Assembly: GCA_963794995.1 (NCBI GenBank)
Contig: CAWCFV010000002.1
Coordinates: 2,790,001-2,854,000 of the forward strand
DNA length: 64,000 nt
Direction: 5' to 3'
Source of the DNA: CAWCFV01 sp963794995
GTDB lineage: Bacteria; Actinomycetota; Actinomycetes; JACCUZ01
The position numbers and the translations under genes were made by a program. Every line of letters starts with the position of its first letter. Position 1 is the first letter of the stretch. The notes below the pieces were generated by a model, which was not told the DNA's origin, did no database searches, and saw nothing but the letters and a program-made list of their open reading frames with translations. Below are positions 56,660-64,000 of the stretch, piece by piece.

Positions 56660-57573
56660 CAGCCGTGGTCCCCTTCCTCGCTCGTGAGGTCGAGAAAGGC
56701 GTCGTCGAGCGTGGAGTCGACGACGCGCAGCCGACCCGGCCGGATCTCGTGCGCGTTGAGCCAGGCGAGCACCTCGGTCACGGCGTCGTCGGTGAGGCTG
56801 ACCTCGATGCCCCCGTCCTCGCGGGCTCGCGCGCTGGTCACCCCCTCGATCGCCTCGAGCACGGAAGTGTCGAGGGGTGCGGAGGGTGCGAAGCTCATCG
56901 CCGTCGGTGCCCCCGTCCGGCCGATGACGCCCTCGGGGGTGTCGATCGCCTTGATGCGGCCGCGGTCGATGATCGCGATGCGGTCGCACAGATGGCGGGC
57001 CTCCTCCATGAAGTGAGTGACCAGGACGATCGTGGCGCCTTGCTCGCGAGCCTCTACGACCAACTGCCACACGTCGCGCCGGGAACGAGGGTCGAGGCCG
57101 GTGCTGAGCTCGTCGAGCAGCGCGATGCGCGGCCGCCCGACGAGCGCGAGGGCGATCGCGAGGCGTTGCTGCTGGCCTCCCGAAAGGTCGGCGTGGCGGG
57201 TGTCGAGCTTGGTGCCGAGACCGAGCCGCTCGGCGAGCGCGACGCCGTCGACGGGATCATCGTAGAACGACGCGAACAGCGCGATCGCTTCGCGCGCGGT
57301 GATCTTCGCCTGCAGCCCTGCCTGCTGGAGCTGGACGCCGATGAGCCTCGTCACGGCTGCGCGATCAGCGGCGGGATCGAGCCCGGCGACCCGCACCGTC
57401 CCCGAATCCGGTCTCCGCAGCCCTGCGATGCACTCGACGGTCGTCGTCTTTCCCGAGCCATTGGGGCCGAGGATGCCGAGGATCTCGCCCTCGGCGACGT
57501 CGAGATCGATCTCGTCGACAGCCACGGTAGCGCCGTACGTCTTGCATAGACCGCGCACCTCGATCGTCGCCAT
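56659..57573 (-). CDS. ABC transporter ATP-binding protein (DrrA/CcmA type)
   Basis: 304 residues. Walker A is LGPNGSGKTTTVECIAGL, the Q-loop VQLQQAGL, the signature LSGGQQQRLAIALALVG, Walker B IALLDELSTGLDP (D-E followed by L instead of P) and the switch VTHFMEEARHL. A C-terminal 80-residue domain follows, as in daunorubicin-type exporters. It pairs with the permease at 55919. It is divergent from the ATPase at 57681. Confidence 0.92.
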   Translation of the reverse strand: MATIEVRGLCKTYGATVAVDEIDLDVAEGEILGILGPNGSGKTTTVECIAGLRRPDSGTVRVAGLDPAADRAAVTRLIGVQLQQAGLQAKITAREAIALFASFYDDPVDGVALAERLGLGTKLDTRHADLSGGQQQRLAIALALVGRPRIALLDELSTGLDPRSRRDVWQLVVEAREQGATIVLVTHFMEEARHLCDRIAIIDRGRIKAIDTPEGVIGRTGAPTAMSFAPSAPLDTSVLEAIEGVTSARAREDGGIEVSLTDDAVTEVLAWLNAHEIRPGRLRVVDSTLDDAFLDLTSEEGDHG

Positions 57574-57680
57574 AGGGATCAGGCTGACAGATCGTGCGGA
57601 CGCGGCGGCATGACAGATGTCAGCCAAACCGGTGACACGCTGCACTACCCCCGGCGCCATTGCGGGGATTGGCTGGTCAC

Positions 57681-58643
57681 ATGCACATCGACATGGACGC
57701 CGCCATCGGCGTACACGACCTGCACAGGGTCTATGGCGGCGGGAGCGGTGCCTTCGAGGCCGTGAGCGGGGTCAACCTCCGGGTCGAGCCCGGCTCCATC
57801 CACTCCCTGTTGGGAGTCAACGGAGCCGGCAAGACCTCCTTGCTCGAAGTTGTCGAAGGGCTCGCCGCCCCGTCTGCCGGCAGGGTCCGTGTGCTCGGGC
57901 TCGACCCGATCACCGACCGCCCGGAAGTACGCCGACGGGCCGGGGTCCTGCTCCAGCGAAGCGGGTTCTCTGGCGACCTCACGGTGCGCGAGACCCTCAC
58001 GATGTGGGCCGCCACGGTGACCGAGCCCCGTCCTGTCGACGAGTCGCTCGACCTGCTCGACCTGGGCGGGCGGGCCGAGGTACGCATGCGAGCCCTGTCC
58101 GGCGGTGAGCAGCGGCGTGTCGACCTGGCCTGCACCCTCACCGGACGCCCGGAGGTGCTGATGCTCGACGAGCCGACCACGGGCCTCGACCCGGAGAGCC
58201 GGCACCGCGTCTGGGAGCTGATCCGGTCGCTGCGCGAGGACGGGGCCGCGGTCCTCGTCACGACGCACTACCTCGAGGAGGCCGAGGCGCTCGCCGACCA
58301 GATATCGATCATGCGTGCCGGCCGCATCGTCTTGTCGGGCACCCGTGCGGAGATCGTCGCCGGACAGCCCTCCGTCATCTCCTTCCGGACACCTGACCGG
58401 GAAGCCCCTCCACTCGTGGCCACGAGGGTGGACTGCACGGGCGGCCACACCATCGTGGAGACCGACGACCTGCAGCAGACGCTGGCCACGCTGCTCGCCT
58501 GGGCCGATCAGCACCACGTCCGGCTGGACGACCTCTCCGCGCGCGCCGCCTCGCTCGAGTCGATCTTCCTCGACGTCGCCGAGGGGCGCGGCGCAGCCAC
58601 CAACGTCCAGGTCACCCACCACGCCGAGGAGATGGCTCGATGA
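57681..58643 (+). CDS. ABC transporter ATP-binding protein (second exporter)
   Basis: 320 residues from the ATG at 57681 (MHIDMDAAIGVHDLHRVYGG). Walker A LLGVNGAGKTSLLEVVEG, signature LSGGEQRRVDLACTLTG, Walker B VLMLDEPTTGLDPESR, switch VTTHYLEEAEALAD, with a C-terminal extension of about 100 residues. Its stop overlaps the permease ATG (ATGA). It forms a four-gene plus-strand operon with a permease, a sensor kinase and a response regulator. Confidence 0.92.
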   Translation: MHIDMDAAIGVHDLHRVYGGGSGAFEAVSGVNLRVEPGSIHSLLGVNGAGKTSLLEVVEGLAAPSAGRVRVLGLDPITDRPEVRRRAGVLLQRSGFSGDLTVRETLTMWAATVTEPRPVDESLDLLDLGGRAEVRMRALSGGEQRRVDLACTLTGRPEVLMLDEPTTGLDPESRHRVWELIRSLREDGAAVLVTTHYLEEAEALADQISIMRAGRIVLSGTRAEIVAGQPSVISFRTPDREAPPLVATRVDCTGGHTIVETDDLQQTLATLLAWADQHHVRLDDLSARAASLESIFLDVAEGRGAATNVQVTHHAEEMAR

Positions 58644-59401
58644 CTGCTCGCGTGCTCGGACTCGCTCACTCCAACGCCCTGCTGATGCGACGTAACCTGT
58701 TGACCGTCGTCTATGCGGTCGCCGTCCCCCTCCTGCCGCTCGCCATCTTGGCGTACACCCCCGAGAAGACCGGCAGGGCCGGCGCGGGCCCCCTGAGCCT
58801 GGTCCTGCTGATGGCCCTGCTCTTCCCGGTCTATTACAACCTGCTCTCCATGTTCGTGACGCGCCGCGACGAGCTGGTGCTCAAGCGACTGCGTTCGGGC
58901 GAGGCCACCGACGTCGAGATCATCGTCTCGATGGCCCTGCCCGGGGTGGCCCTCGTCTTCGTCGTGGCCGGCATCACGGCAGTCGTGGCCGGAGTCCTCG
59001 GCTTCGGCCTGCCCACCAACCCGATCCTGCTCGTCCTCGGGCTGCTGCTGAGCTGCGTCACGTTCTCCGCCCTGGCCCTCTGGACGGCGGCGTGGACGAG
59101 AAATGCCGAAGCGGCCCAGCTGACCAGTGCTCCAGTCCTGGTGCTCGCGACGATCGGGATCACCCGCGCCGCGTTTCCCGAGAGGGCCCAGCAGTGGCTC
59201 GACCTGCTCCCCGGAGCTGCCCTGGAAGACCTTGTCCGGGTGGCATGGTTCGGACTCGAGCCCGGCGTCCTCGGCACAGACGTCGTCACGTGGTCGGCGA
59301 CCTGGAGCGAGGCGCTGCCCGCGCTGGGCTACCTGCTCGGCTGGACGATCATCGGCGCGCTGCTCGCTCGCCGGGCCATCACGTGGGAGCCGCGTGGCTG
59401 A
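58640..59401 (+). CDS. ABC-2 type transporter permease (second exporter)
   Basis: 253 residues, six helices (LTVVYAVAVPLLPLAILAYT, LVLLMALLFPVYYNLLSMFV, VALVFVVAGITAVVAGVLGF, ALGYLLGWTIIGALLARRAI). The loop TRRDELVLKRLRSGEATDVE is typical. Overlaps both neighbours, so the transporter and kinase are made together, as in bacitracin- or daunorubicin-resistance-like modules. Confidence 0.88.
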   Translation: MTARVLGLAHSNALLMRRNLLTVVYAVAVPLLPLAILAYTPEKTGRAGAGPLSLVLLMALLFPVYYNLLSMFVTRRDELVLKRLRSGEATDVEIIVSMALPGVALVFVVAGITAVVAGVLGFGLPTNPILLVLGLLLSCVTFSALALWTAAWTRNAEAAQLTSAPVLVLATIGITRAAFPERAQQWLDLLPGAALEDLVRVAWFGLEPGVLGTDVVTWSATWSEALPALGYLLGWTIIGALLARRAITWEPRG

Positions 59402-60563
59402 CAGGATGGGCAGCGTGGTGACCTGGGGCTGGTGGAGGCGGCGTACCCCGGTGGAGCGGGTCGTCGTCTACACGCTGGTCTCCGTGTACGCCCTCTACTG
59501 GCTCCTGCTGTTCATCACCTTCGTGAACGCCGTCGTCACGATCACCACGTCCCTCCCCATGGTGGTCACCGCGATCGGCACCCTCGTGCTGGGTGTGGCC
59601 GGCACTCGCGTGCTCCGCGACTCGATCCGGTTGTACCCGGACAAGGGGCCGCTGCCGTGGCGGTCGCTCTCGTTGTTGCTCGGGTTGGTGGTCGTGGCCG
59701 CGCCACTGGCCCTCCTGCTTCCCGGTGGCGCCCGCGGCGGCCTTTCCCTGGTCATCGTCGGCGCTCTCGCGTGGGGTGCTGGTGGACTCCTCGACACCCG
59801 AATACGCAACGGGATCCTGGTCGTGTCAGCGGTGATCACCGGCGCTCTCGGTGGCCACCCCGGGCTGGCGGTCTTCGGTCTGGGTATGGCCGTCTTCCTG
59901 GTGTTCTCGGTTCAGAGCTCGCTGTGGCTGATGGGAGTGGTCACCTCGCTGGAGCGGGCTCGTGACAGCGAGGCGGCTCTGGCCGTGGCCCGTGAACGGC
60001 TGCGCTTCTCCCAAGACGTCCACGACGTGATGGGCCGGCGGCTCTCGACCATCGCCGTGCAAGCCGAACTCGCCGCCACCCTCGCCGCGCGGGGCGACGC
60101 TCGGGCCACCGAGCAAGTACTCGAGATCCGCTCCACCGCCCACGAGGCCCTCCGAGAGGCCCGCGAGCTCGCCCGCGGCTACCGTCCGCTCGACCTGCCG
60201 GCGGAGGTCGACGGAGCGGTGTCCCTGCTCGCCTCGGCCGGCATCACGACCATCGCCAACGTGCGCCACGTACCTCTCGAACGCCATGAGAGCGTCGCCC
60301 GCGTCATCCGCGAGGCCGTCACGAACGTGCTCCGCCACTCACGGGCCTCCATGGTCGATCTGACGTACGCCGGGGACGAGCTCGTCGTCGCCAACGACGG
60401 CGTGGTCCCCGATCGACCCACGGGCAGCGACGGCAGCGGACTCAACACCCTCGCCGACCAGCTGGCCGGCCGCGGCGCTCGGGTGACCTCCGGCATCGAA
60501 GGCGACCGCTTCGTCGTCCGCGTCCAATTCGCGCCCGCGGTCGCGGCCTCGGCCGCACCATGA
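59394..60563 (+). CDS. Sensor histidine kinase (HisKA_3, NarL/DesK type)
   Basis: 389 residues from the GTG at 59394 that overlaps the permease stop. Six membrane helices in the first 190 residues without a large outside loop, so it may sense the membrane or its partner transporter. The phosphorylated histidine is in FSQDVHDVMGRRLSTIAVQA; the ATPase N-box is REAVTNVLRHS and the G-box GSDGSGLNTLADQLAGRGAR. ATG at 59406 is an alternative start. Confidence 0.92.
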   Translation: MADRMGSVVTWGWWRRRTPVERVVVYTLVSVYALYWLLLFITFVNAVVTITTSLPMVVTAIGTLVLGVAGTRVLRDSIRLYPDKGPLPWRSLSLLLGLVVVAAPLALLLPGGARGGLSLVIVGALAWGAGGLLDTRIRNGILVVSAVITGALGGHPGLAVFGLGMAVFLVFSVQSSLWLMGVVTSLERARDSEAALAVARERLRFSQDVHDVMGRRLSTIAVQAELAATLAARGDARATEQVLEIRSTAHEALREARELARGYRPLDLPAEVDGAVSLLASAGITTIANVRHVPLERHESVARVIREAVTNVLRHSRASMVDLTYAGDELVVANDGVVPDRPTGSDGSGLNTLADQLAGRGARVTSGIEGDRFVVRVQFAPAVAASAAP

Positions 60564-61165
60564 TTCGCGTCCTCCTGGCCGACGACGAGCACCTGATCCG
60601 GGTGGCGCTCGCCCAGATGCTCGACCTCGAGGACGACATCGAGATCGTCAGTCAGGCCGCCACCGGCCCCGAGGCCGTCGCCCAGGCTCGCGCTCTCAGC
60701 CCCGACGTCGCCGTACTCGACCTCCAGATGCCCGGACTCGACGGCATTGCCGCCGCCGCCCGGATCGGCGAGACCCTGCCCGGTTGCGGCTGCCTGATCG
60801 TCACCAGCCACGGTCGACCCGGGCTGCTCAAGCGCGCCCTCTCGACCGGCGTACGCGGCTTCCTCCCCAAGACCGCCAGCGCACAGACCCTTGCCGCTGC
60901 CGTCCGCGCCGTCGCCGCCGGCGGCCGGTACGTCGACCCGGGCCTCGCTGCCGAAGCCATGGCGCTCGGCGACTCCCCCCTCACCGCCCGCGAGACCGCC
61001 GTTCTCGAGGCCGCCTCCGACGGCGCCCCTGTCGACGAGATCGCCCGCCGCACCCACCTCGCCGCCGGCACCGTGCGCAACTACCTCTCCAGCGCAGCCA
61101 CCAAGCTCGCCGCCACCAACCGCCACGAAGCCGTCAACGCCGCCCAGCGAATGGGCTGGATCTGA
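60560..61165 (+). CDS. NarL/LuxR family response regulator
   Basis: 201 residues. The receiver has LLADDEHLIR, phospho-acceptor D54 (VAVLDLQMPG) and K104 (LPKTAS). The LuxR helix-turn-helix is SPLTARETAVLEAASDGAPV, followed by EIARRTHLAAGTVRNYLSSA. Starts inside the kinase gene (ATGA). It probably controls the exporter operon and perhaps the divergent one. Confidence 0.94.
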   Translation: MIRVLLADDEHLIRVALAQMLDLEDDIEIVSQAATGPEAVAQARALSPDVAVLDLQMPGLDGIAAAARIGETLPGCGCLIVTSHGRPGLLKRALSTGVRGFLPKTASAQTLAAAVRAVAAGGRYVDPGLAAEAMALGDSPLTARETAVLEAASDGAPVDEIARRTHLAAGTVRNYLSSAATKLAATNRHEAVNAAQRMGWI

Positions 61166-61269
61166 CTCCGAACCGGCCCGGGTTCGATGCCGCTGCCGGC
61201 ACCAGCGGAGGCCCGTCTTTGATCGTCCGCGGGTCGCGCAGGCTCCCGTGGAAGTGACGCGCCGACACG

Positions 61270-61398
61270 CATGCCGACGGGGCGTGGTCGACCCGCGAAA
61301 AGCTGCACGACGCGATCGCGTTCTGGATCGAGCACACCTACAACCGGCGCCGCCGATAGCGCAGCCTCGGCGAGCTCACCCCGTCGGGTTCGAGCTAG
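61270..61398 (+). pseudogene. IS3-family transposase C-terminal remnant
   Basis: About 43 codons: GAWSTREKLHDAIAFWIEHT, then YNRRRR, an in-frame TAG (61357-61359), then RSLGELTP. This is the end of an IS3-type integrase domain (YNxxRxHxxLGxxTP). Upstream parts and the inverted repeats are not visible. The gap 61166-61460 otherwise has no gene. Confidence 0.65.
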
Positions 61399-61460
61399 TC
61401 TTCGCCCGGCCGTTGGGACGCATGCTGGCCGGATGTCGGTCGGCGGGCCATTCTGGTGAC

Positions 61461-61685
61461 ATGAGCGACCGGCCCGCCCCCGCCCGTGTTCTGTTCGCCG
61501 TGTCGTCGGCGACGTTCGACCAGACCGTGGCGGTCGCACCCGCGCTGCGACGGGCAGTTGTCGGCATGCCGCCGGAGTCGACCTCGCTGTCAGGCGACGA
61601 GGCCGCGACCCTGCGGTGGAACACGCCCGGCGGAGCCGGCGTGGGTGGCGACATCGACGGCGGCGGCATGGATGGTGACGGCTGA
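61461..61685 (+). CDS. Small hypothetical protein
   Basis: 74 residues: MSDRPAPARVLFAVSSATFD followed by a polar middle and a Gly/Asp-rich end (GVGGDIDGGGMDGDG). No motif recognised. The start context is weak and it may be chance; it lies between the IS3 remnant and the LURP-one-like gene. Confidence 0.3.
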   Translation: MSDRPAPARVLFAVSSATFDQTVAVAPALRRAVVGMPPESTSLSGDEAATLRWNTPGGAGVGGDIDGGGMDGDG

Positions 61686-61842
61686 GCTGCCGCACGAAGC
61701 CCGGTTGCGCCTCTTCCGGCTCCCCGAATGGGGCAGAACGGCCTTGCTCACATCGTGAGCGCGTGACGGGCGGCCACCACATCCTTCAGGGATCGGCTCA
61801 AAGCTGCACGCGACCGACGCTGCTGGGGGGACGGTGGTCACC

Positions 61843-62379
61843 ATGCCCAGCCCTTCGCCCACATCCCTGTCCTTCCCGGACCGCAGGTCGCGCGGCCGCG
61901 TGCCTGTCGTCGACGCAGCAGGAGACGCCGTGGCCAGCATCTCGGCGCGCTGGACCGGCACCGGATTCACTGTTCACGACGTCGCCGGTCAGGTGCTGTG
62001 CGAGGCGTCAGCGGGCGCCTGGGGGCTCTCCCGGACGTGGCGCGTCACGGGGTCGGACGGACAGCTGATGATGACGATGACGAAGGCGTTGCTGAGAAAG
62101 AGTGCTGTCGTGCACCTGGCAAACGGCGAGGACTTCGTCCTACGAGGCAGCGCATGGAAGCGAGATTTTGCCGTCACCGACAGAGCTGGGCGCACGGTGC
62201 TCCAGGCAGTCCCTCGAACCGGGGCTCTGGCCCTCAGGCCGCACGACTACCGGGTCGAACAGACAGGGCAGGTCCTCTCGTTGCCGGAGTTCGTGGCGCT
62301 CGTGCAGATCTGGCGCATGAACCAGAACGGCGAGGCCGCGTCGGCCGCGGCCGGCGGTGCTGCGGTCGCGGGAACCTGA
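61843..62379 (+). CDS. LURP-one-related/scramblase-like (Tubby C-terminal-like) protein
   Basis: 178 residues. A repeated beta pattern of short strands (VPVVDAAGDAVASISAR, FTVHDVAGQVLCEASAG, RTWRVTGSDGQLMMTM, FVLRGSAWKRDFAVTDRAGR, ALRPHDYRVEQTGQVLSLPE) and a closing helix (EFVALVQIWRM) fit the LURP-one/phospholipid-scramblase-like fold. In bacteria its role is unclear. ATG at 61843; a GTG at 61834 is also possible. Confidence 0.6.
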   Translation: MPSPSPTSLSFPDRRSRGRVPVVDAAGDAVASISARWTGTGFTVHDVAGQVLCEASAGAWGLSRTWRVTGSDGQLMMTMTKALLRKSAVVHLANGEDFVLRGSAWKRDFAVTDRAGRTVLQAVPRTGALALRPHDYRVEQTGQVLSLPEFVALVQIWRMNQNGEAASAAAGGAAVAGT

Positions 62380-62396
62380 GCCCGGCGGAGGCCGGG

Positions 62397-62627
62397 TCGC
62401 CACCCGCCGGCTGCGCGAGGACCTGCTGGGCCGCGCCCGCGCGGCCCACAGTGGCCGTGCCGCCCACACCGTGTTCGGTGCCACCGGCCACCTGCTGCGG
62501 CAGACCGCGATGGCCGTCCTGGCGGGCACGTGCTCTCCGAGCACAACAGCCCGGGGGAGGCGAACCTGCACGTCCTCCGCGGCCGGGTGTGGCTCGGCGG
62601 TGCCTCGGACTCGGTCTGAGCAAGCGC
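62397..62627 (+). pseudogene. Small cupin-domain protein remnant, frameshifted and truncated
   Basis: RLREDLLGRARAAHSGRAAH and TVFGATGHLLRQTAMAVLAG are followed, one frame over near 62530, by SEHNSPGEANLHVLRGRVWL. That is the first half of a small cupin fold; the second half is missing. The rest of 62380-62780 shows no gene. Confidence 0.6.
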
Positions 62628-62780
62628 AAAGCGGCCCCCCCAGAGCGAGGTGCACGGCCGCGGCACGGACCCGGTTGGTCCGGGCGCCCGACCCGCAGCG
62701 CCTGATCCGTTCGGTGCCGTTCGGGGCCACATGAGCACCGGGACCCGCCAGGTCCTGCGGTGATGCTGCGGTCTGCGGTC

Positions 62781-63734
62781 TCACCGAGGGAGCGGCCGAC
62801 TGTCCTGGCGGGACCGGCGCAGGAGCGACCGATCCTGGGGAGCCGTCGGGTCGGGGTGGGCCGCCGCCCCGCCGCACCGGGGCGGCCCGTCGGAGGTCTG
62901 GCGCCGACCGCGACGCCACGCGACCAGCCCGGCCACCGAGGCCACCACCGCCGGCAGCACCCAGCCCGGCACGCCGGCCGCCCATCGGGCGACCGCCTCC
63001 TGGGCCGTCGACTCCAGATCGGTGGTGTCCCCGAGGCCCACGACGCCGGTCACACCCGCCGTGCCGTCGTAGCGGAGGAACAGCCCGCCGATCACGATGA
63101 ACATGACCCCGGCGATCGCGCTCGTGCTGTGCACCCGGATCGGTCCCAGCACGAACTCGCGGCCTCGCAGCAGCCGCCGTCGGCCCAACCCGAAGCGCTC
63201 CCAGAGCAGCGCGAGGACCAGCAGCGGCGCGGCCATGCCGAGCGCGTAGACAGCCAGCAGCAGTGCGCCCCGAACGGGGCTGGACTGCGTCGCGGCCACG
63301 GTGAGGATCGCCCCCAGCACCGGCCCGGAGCAGAACCCGGCGAGGCCGTACACAGCTCCGAGGGCGAGCGTCGAGGCCCAGGACCCTGCATGGCCACCTT
63401 GACGCTGGGCCCAGCCCTGGAGCCGGCCGGCGAAGGGCGTCCGGAACCCGCGGCCGACGACCTGGAGCACGCCGAGCCCGACGATCGTCCAGCCGGCCAC
63501 CGAGATCAGGGTGCTCCGGTGGCCGTAGAACAGCTGCGAGGCCGTGCTCGCTCCCATCCCCAGCGGAACGAGCGTGACGAGCAGGCCGGCGTAGAACACC
63601 GTGGTGCGCACCACCATCGCCGTGGGCGAGGCGAACGCATAGGCGAAGAAGGACGGCAGCAGCAGGGCGCTGCACGGCGAGAGCAGGGCCAGCAGACCCG
63701 CCGCGAACGCGGCGATCAGACCGATCTCGCTCAT
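62781..63734 (-). CDS. CcdA/DsbD-like membrane electron-transfer protein
   Basis: 317 residues with six or more helices. The paired cysteines lie in LLALLSPCSALLLPSFFAYA and YGLAGFCSGPVLGAIL, in helices 1 and 4 as in CcdA. They pass reducing power from cytosolic thioredoxin to the outside. The C-terminal 45 residues are charged and probably disordered. The start overlaps the stop of the DsbA-like gene (ATGA), so the two act together. Confidence 0.88.
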   Translation of the reverse strand: MSEIGLIAAFAAGLLALLSPCSALLLPSFFAYAFASPTAMVVRTTVFYAGLLVTLVPLGMGASTASQLFYGHRSTLISVAGWTIVGLGVLQVVGRGFRTPFAGRLQGWAQRQGGHAGSWASTLALGAVYGLAGFCSGPVLGAILTVAATQSSPVRGALLLAVYALGMAAPLLVLALLWERFGLGRRRLLRGREFVLGPIRVHSTSAIAGVMFIVIGGLFLRYDGTAGVTGVVGLGDTTDLESTAQEAVARWAAGVPGWVLPAVVASVAGLVAWRRGRRQTSDGPPRCGGAAAHPDPTAPQDRSLLRRSRQDSRPLPR

Positions 63735-64000
63735 CGGGCAGCCGCGGCCGCGTCCTCGATCACGCCGACGAACACCTCGAGCGGCTGTGCGCCCATCACC
63801 GGTCGTCCGTTGACCAGGAACGCGGGCGTCCCCGTCACCCCGAGCGACTGTCCCTCGGCGAAGTCCCGCTCCACCGCCTCGGACGCCGCCTCGTCGTCGA
63901 GCGCCCGGCGGAAGCGCGGCACGTCGAGCCCGGCCTCGCGGGCGACCTCCACGACGTACTGCTCGGTGACCACGCCCGTGTTGGGGGCGGCCGGTTGGCG
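63731..64000 (-). CDS. DsbA-family thioredoxin-like protein, C-terminal part, cut by window edge
   Basis: About 90 residues: YVVEVAREAGLDVPRFRRAL, the helical insert of DsbA-type proteins, and LGVTGTPAFLVNGRPVMGAQ with the cis-proline loop TGTPAFLVNG. The CxxC site lies outside the window. It is the likely extracytoplasmic partner of the CcdA-like protein. Confidence 0.82.
   Translation of the reverse strand, partial: RQPAAPNTGVVTEQYVVEVAREAGLDVPRFRRALDDEAASEAVERDFAEGQSLGVTGTPAFLVNGRPVMGAQPLEVFVGVIEDAAAAAR

Overview
The window is chromosomal DNA of a high-GC Gram-positive actinomycete. The evidence is the very high G+C third-position bias, the many four-base ATGA or GTGA gene overlaps, and actinobacterial families such as PPA1309, DUF5679, DUF2342 and UPF0182, plus a mycofactocin cluster. 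A heliorhodopsin and the general gene set would fit Geodermatophilaceae or a neighbouring order, but the genus cannot be named from this sequence alone.

Layout. (1) 1-14.96 kb is intact, very GC-rich core DNA: an AarF/ABC1 kinase end, a ThiF-like protein, an M20 peptidase, a zinc-ribbon protein, an enoyl-CoA hydratase, a YgjP-type metallopeptidase, an overlapping operon DUF2342 protease / NUDIX hydrolase / heliorhodopsin, a nucleotide-sugar-epimerase-like SDR with moaE, a PDZ-Lon protease, a UPF0182 membrane protein and an initiator tRNA-fMet. (2) 14.96-43.38 kb is a genomic island. It begins at the 3' end of tRNA-fMet and ends at a 77-bp imperfect repeat of that tRNA end and its terminator (69/77 identical by eye). 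It carries mycofactocin genes (mftF, mftR, mftABCDE and a coupled SDR) and about 20 kb of sugar-acid genes. (3) 43.4-48.3 kb is less GC-rich accessory DNA: a two-TM protein and an OLD-type ATPase/TOPRIM nuclease. (4) 48.27-55.44 kb is a catabolic cassette lying between the two ends of one broken tyrosine integrase: a CoA transferase, a 3-hydroxyacyl-CoA dehydrogenase, two AhpD-fold proteins, an aldehyde dehydrogenase and a LacI regulator. Scraps of an enoyl-CoA hydratase and a CocE-type hydrolase sit at one edge. (5) 55.9-64 kb returns to core-like DNA: two divergent ABC exporters, a histidine kinase/response regulator pair, an IS3 remnant, a cupin remnant, a LURP-one-like protein and a CcdA/DsbA-like redox pair.

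How the island genes fit together. An RbsB-type importer would bring in a sugar or sugar acid. SDR, AKR and Zn-alcohol dehydrogenases would oxidise it, an SMP-30 lactonase would open the lactone, an enolase-superfamily dehydratase would make a 2-keto-3-deoxy acid, and a KdgK-type kinase and a KDPG aldolase would finish an oxidative Entner-Doudoroff route. A near-palindrome of the form GTTCCAnnGGATGGAAC precedes four of the minus-strand operons and is the likely operator of the island's own IclR regulator. Two SDRs there carry the signature of mycofactocin-coupled dehydrogenases. The island therefore looks like a transferable package of cofactor, dependent dehydrogenases, transport, pathway and regulator.

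Caution. Single-base frameshifts are dense between about 16.9 and 50.6 kb and almost absent outside it. Many fall in G or C runs and leave the protein otherwise well conserved, so uncorrected sequencing error is at least as likely as real decay. Genes carrying them are typed as pseudogenes here, with the intended full span given.
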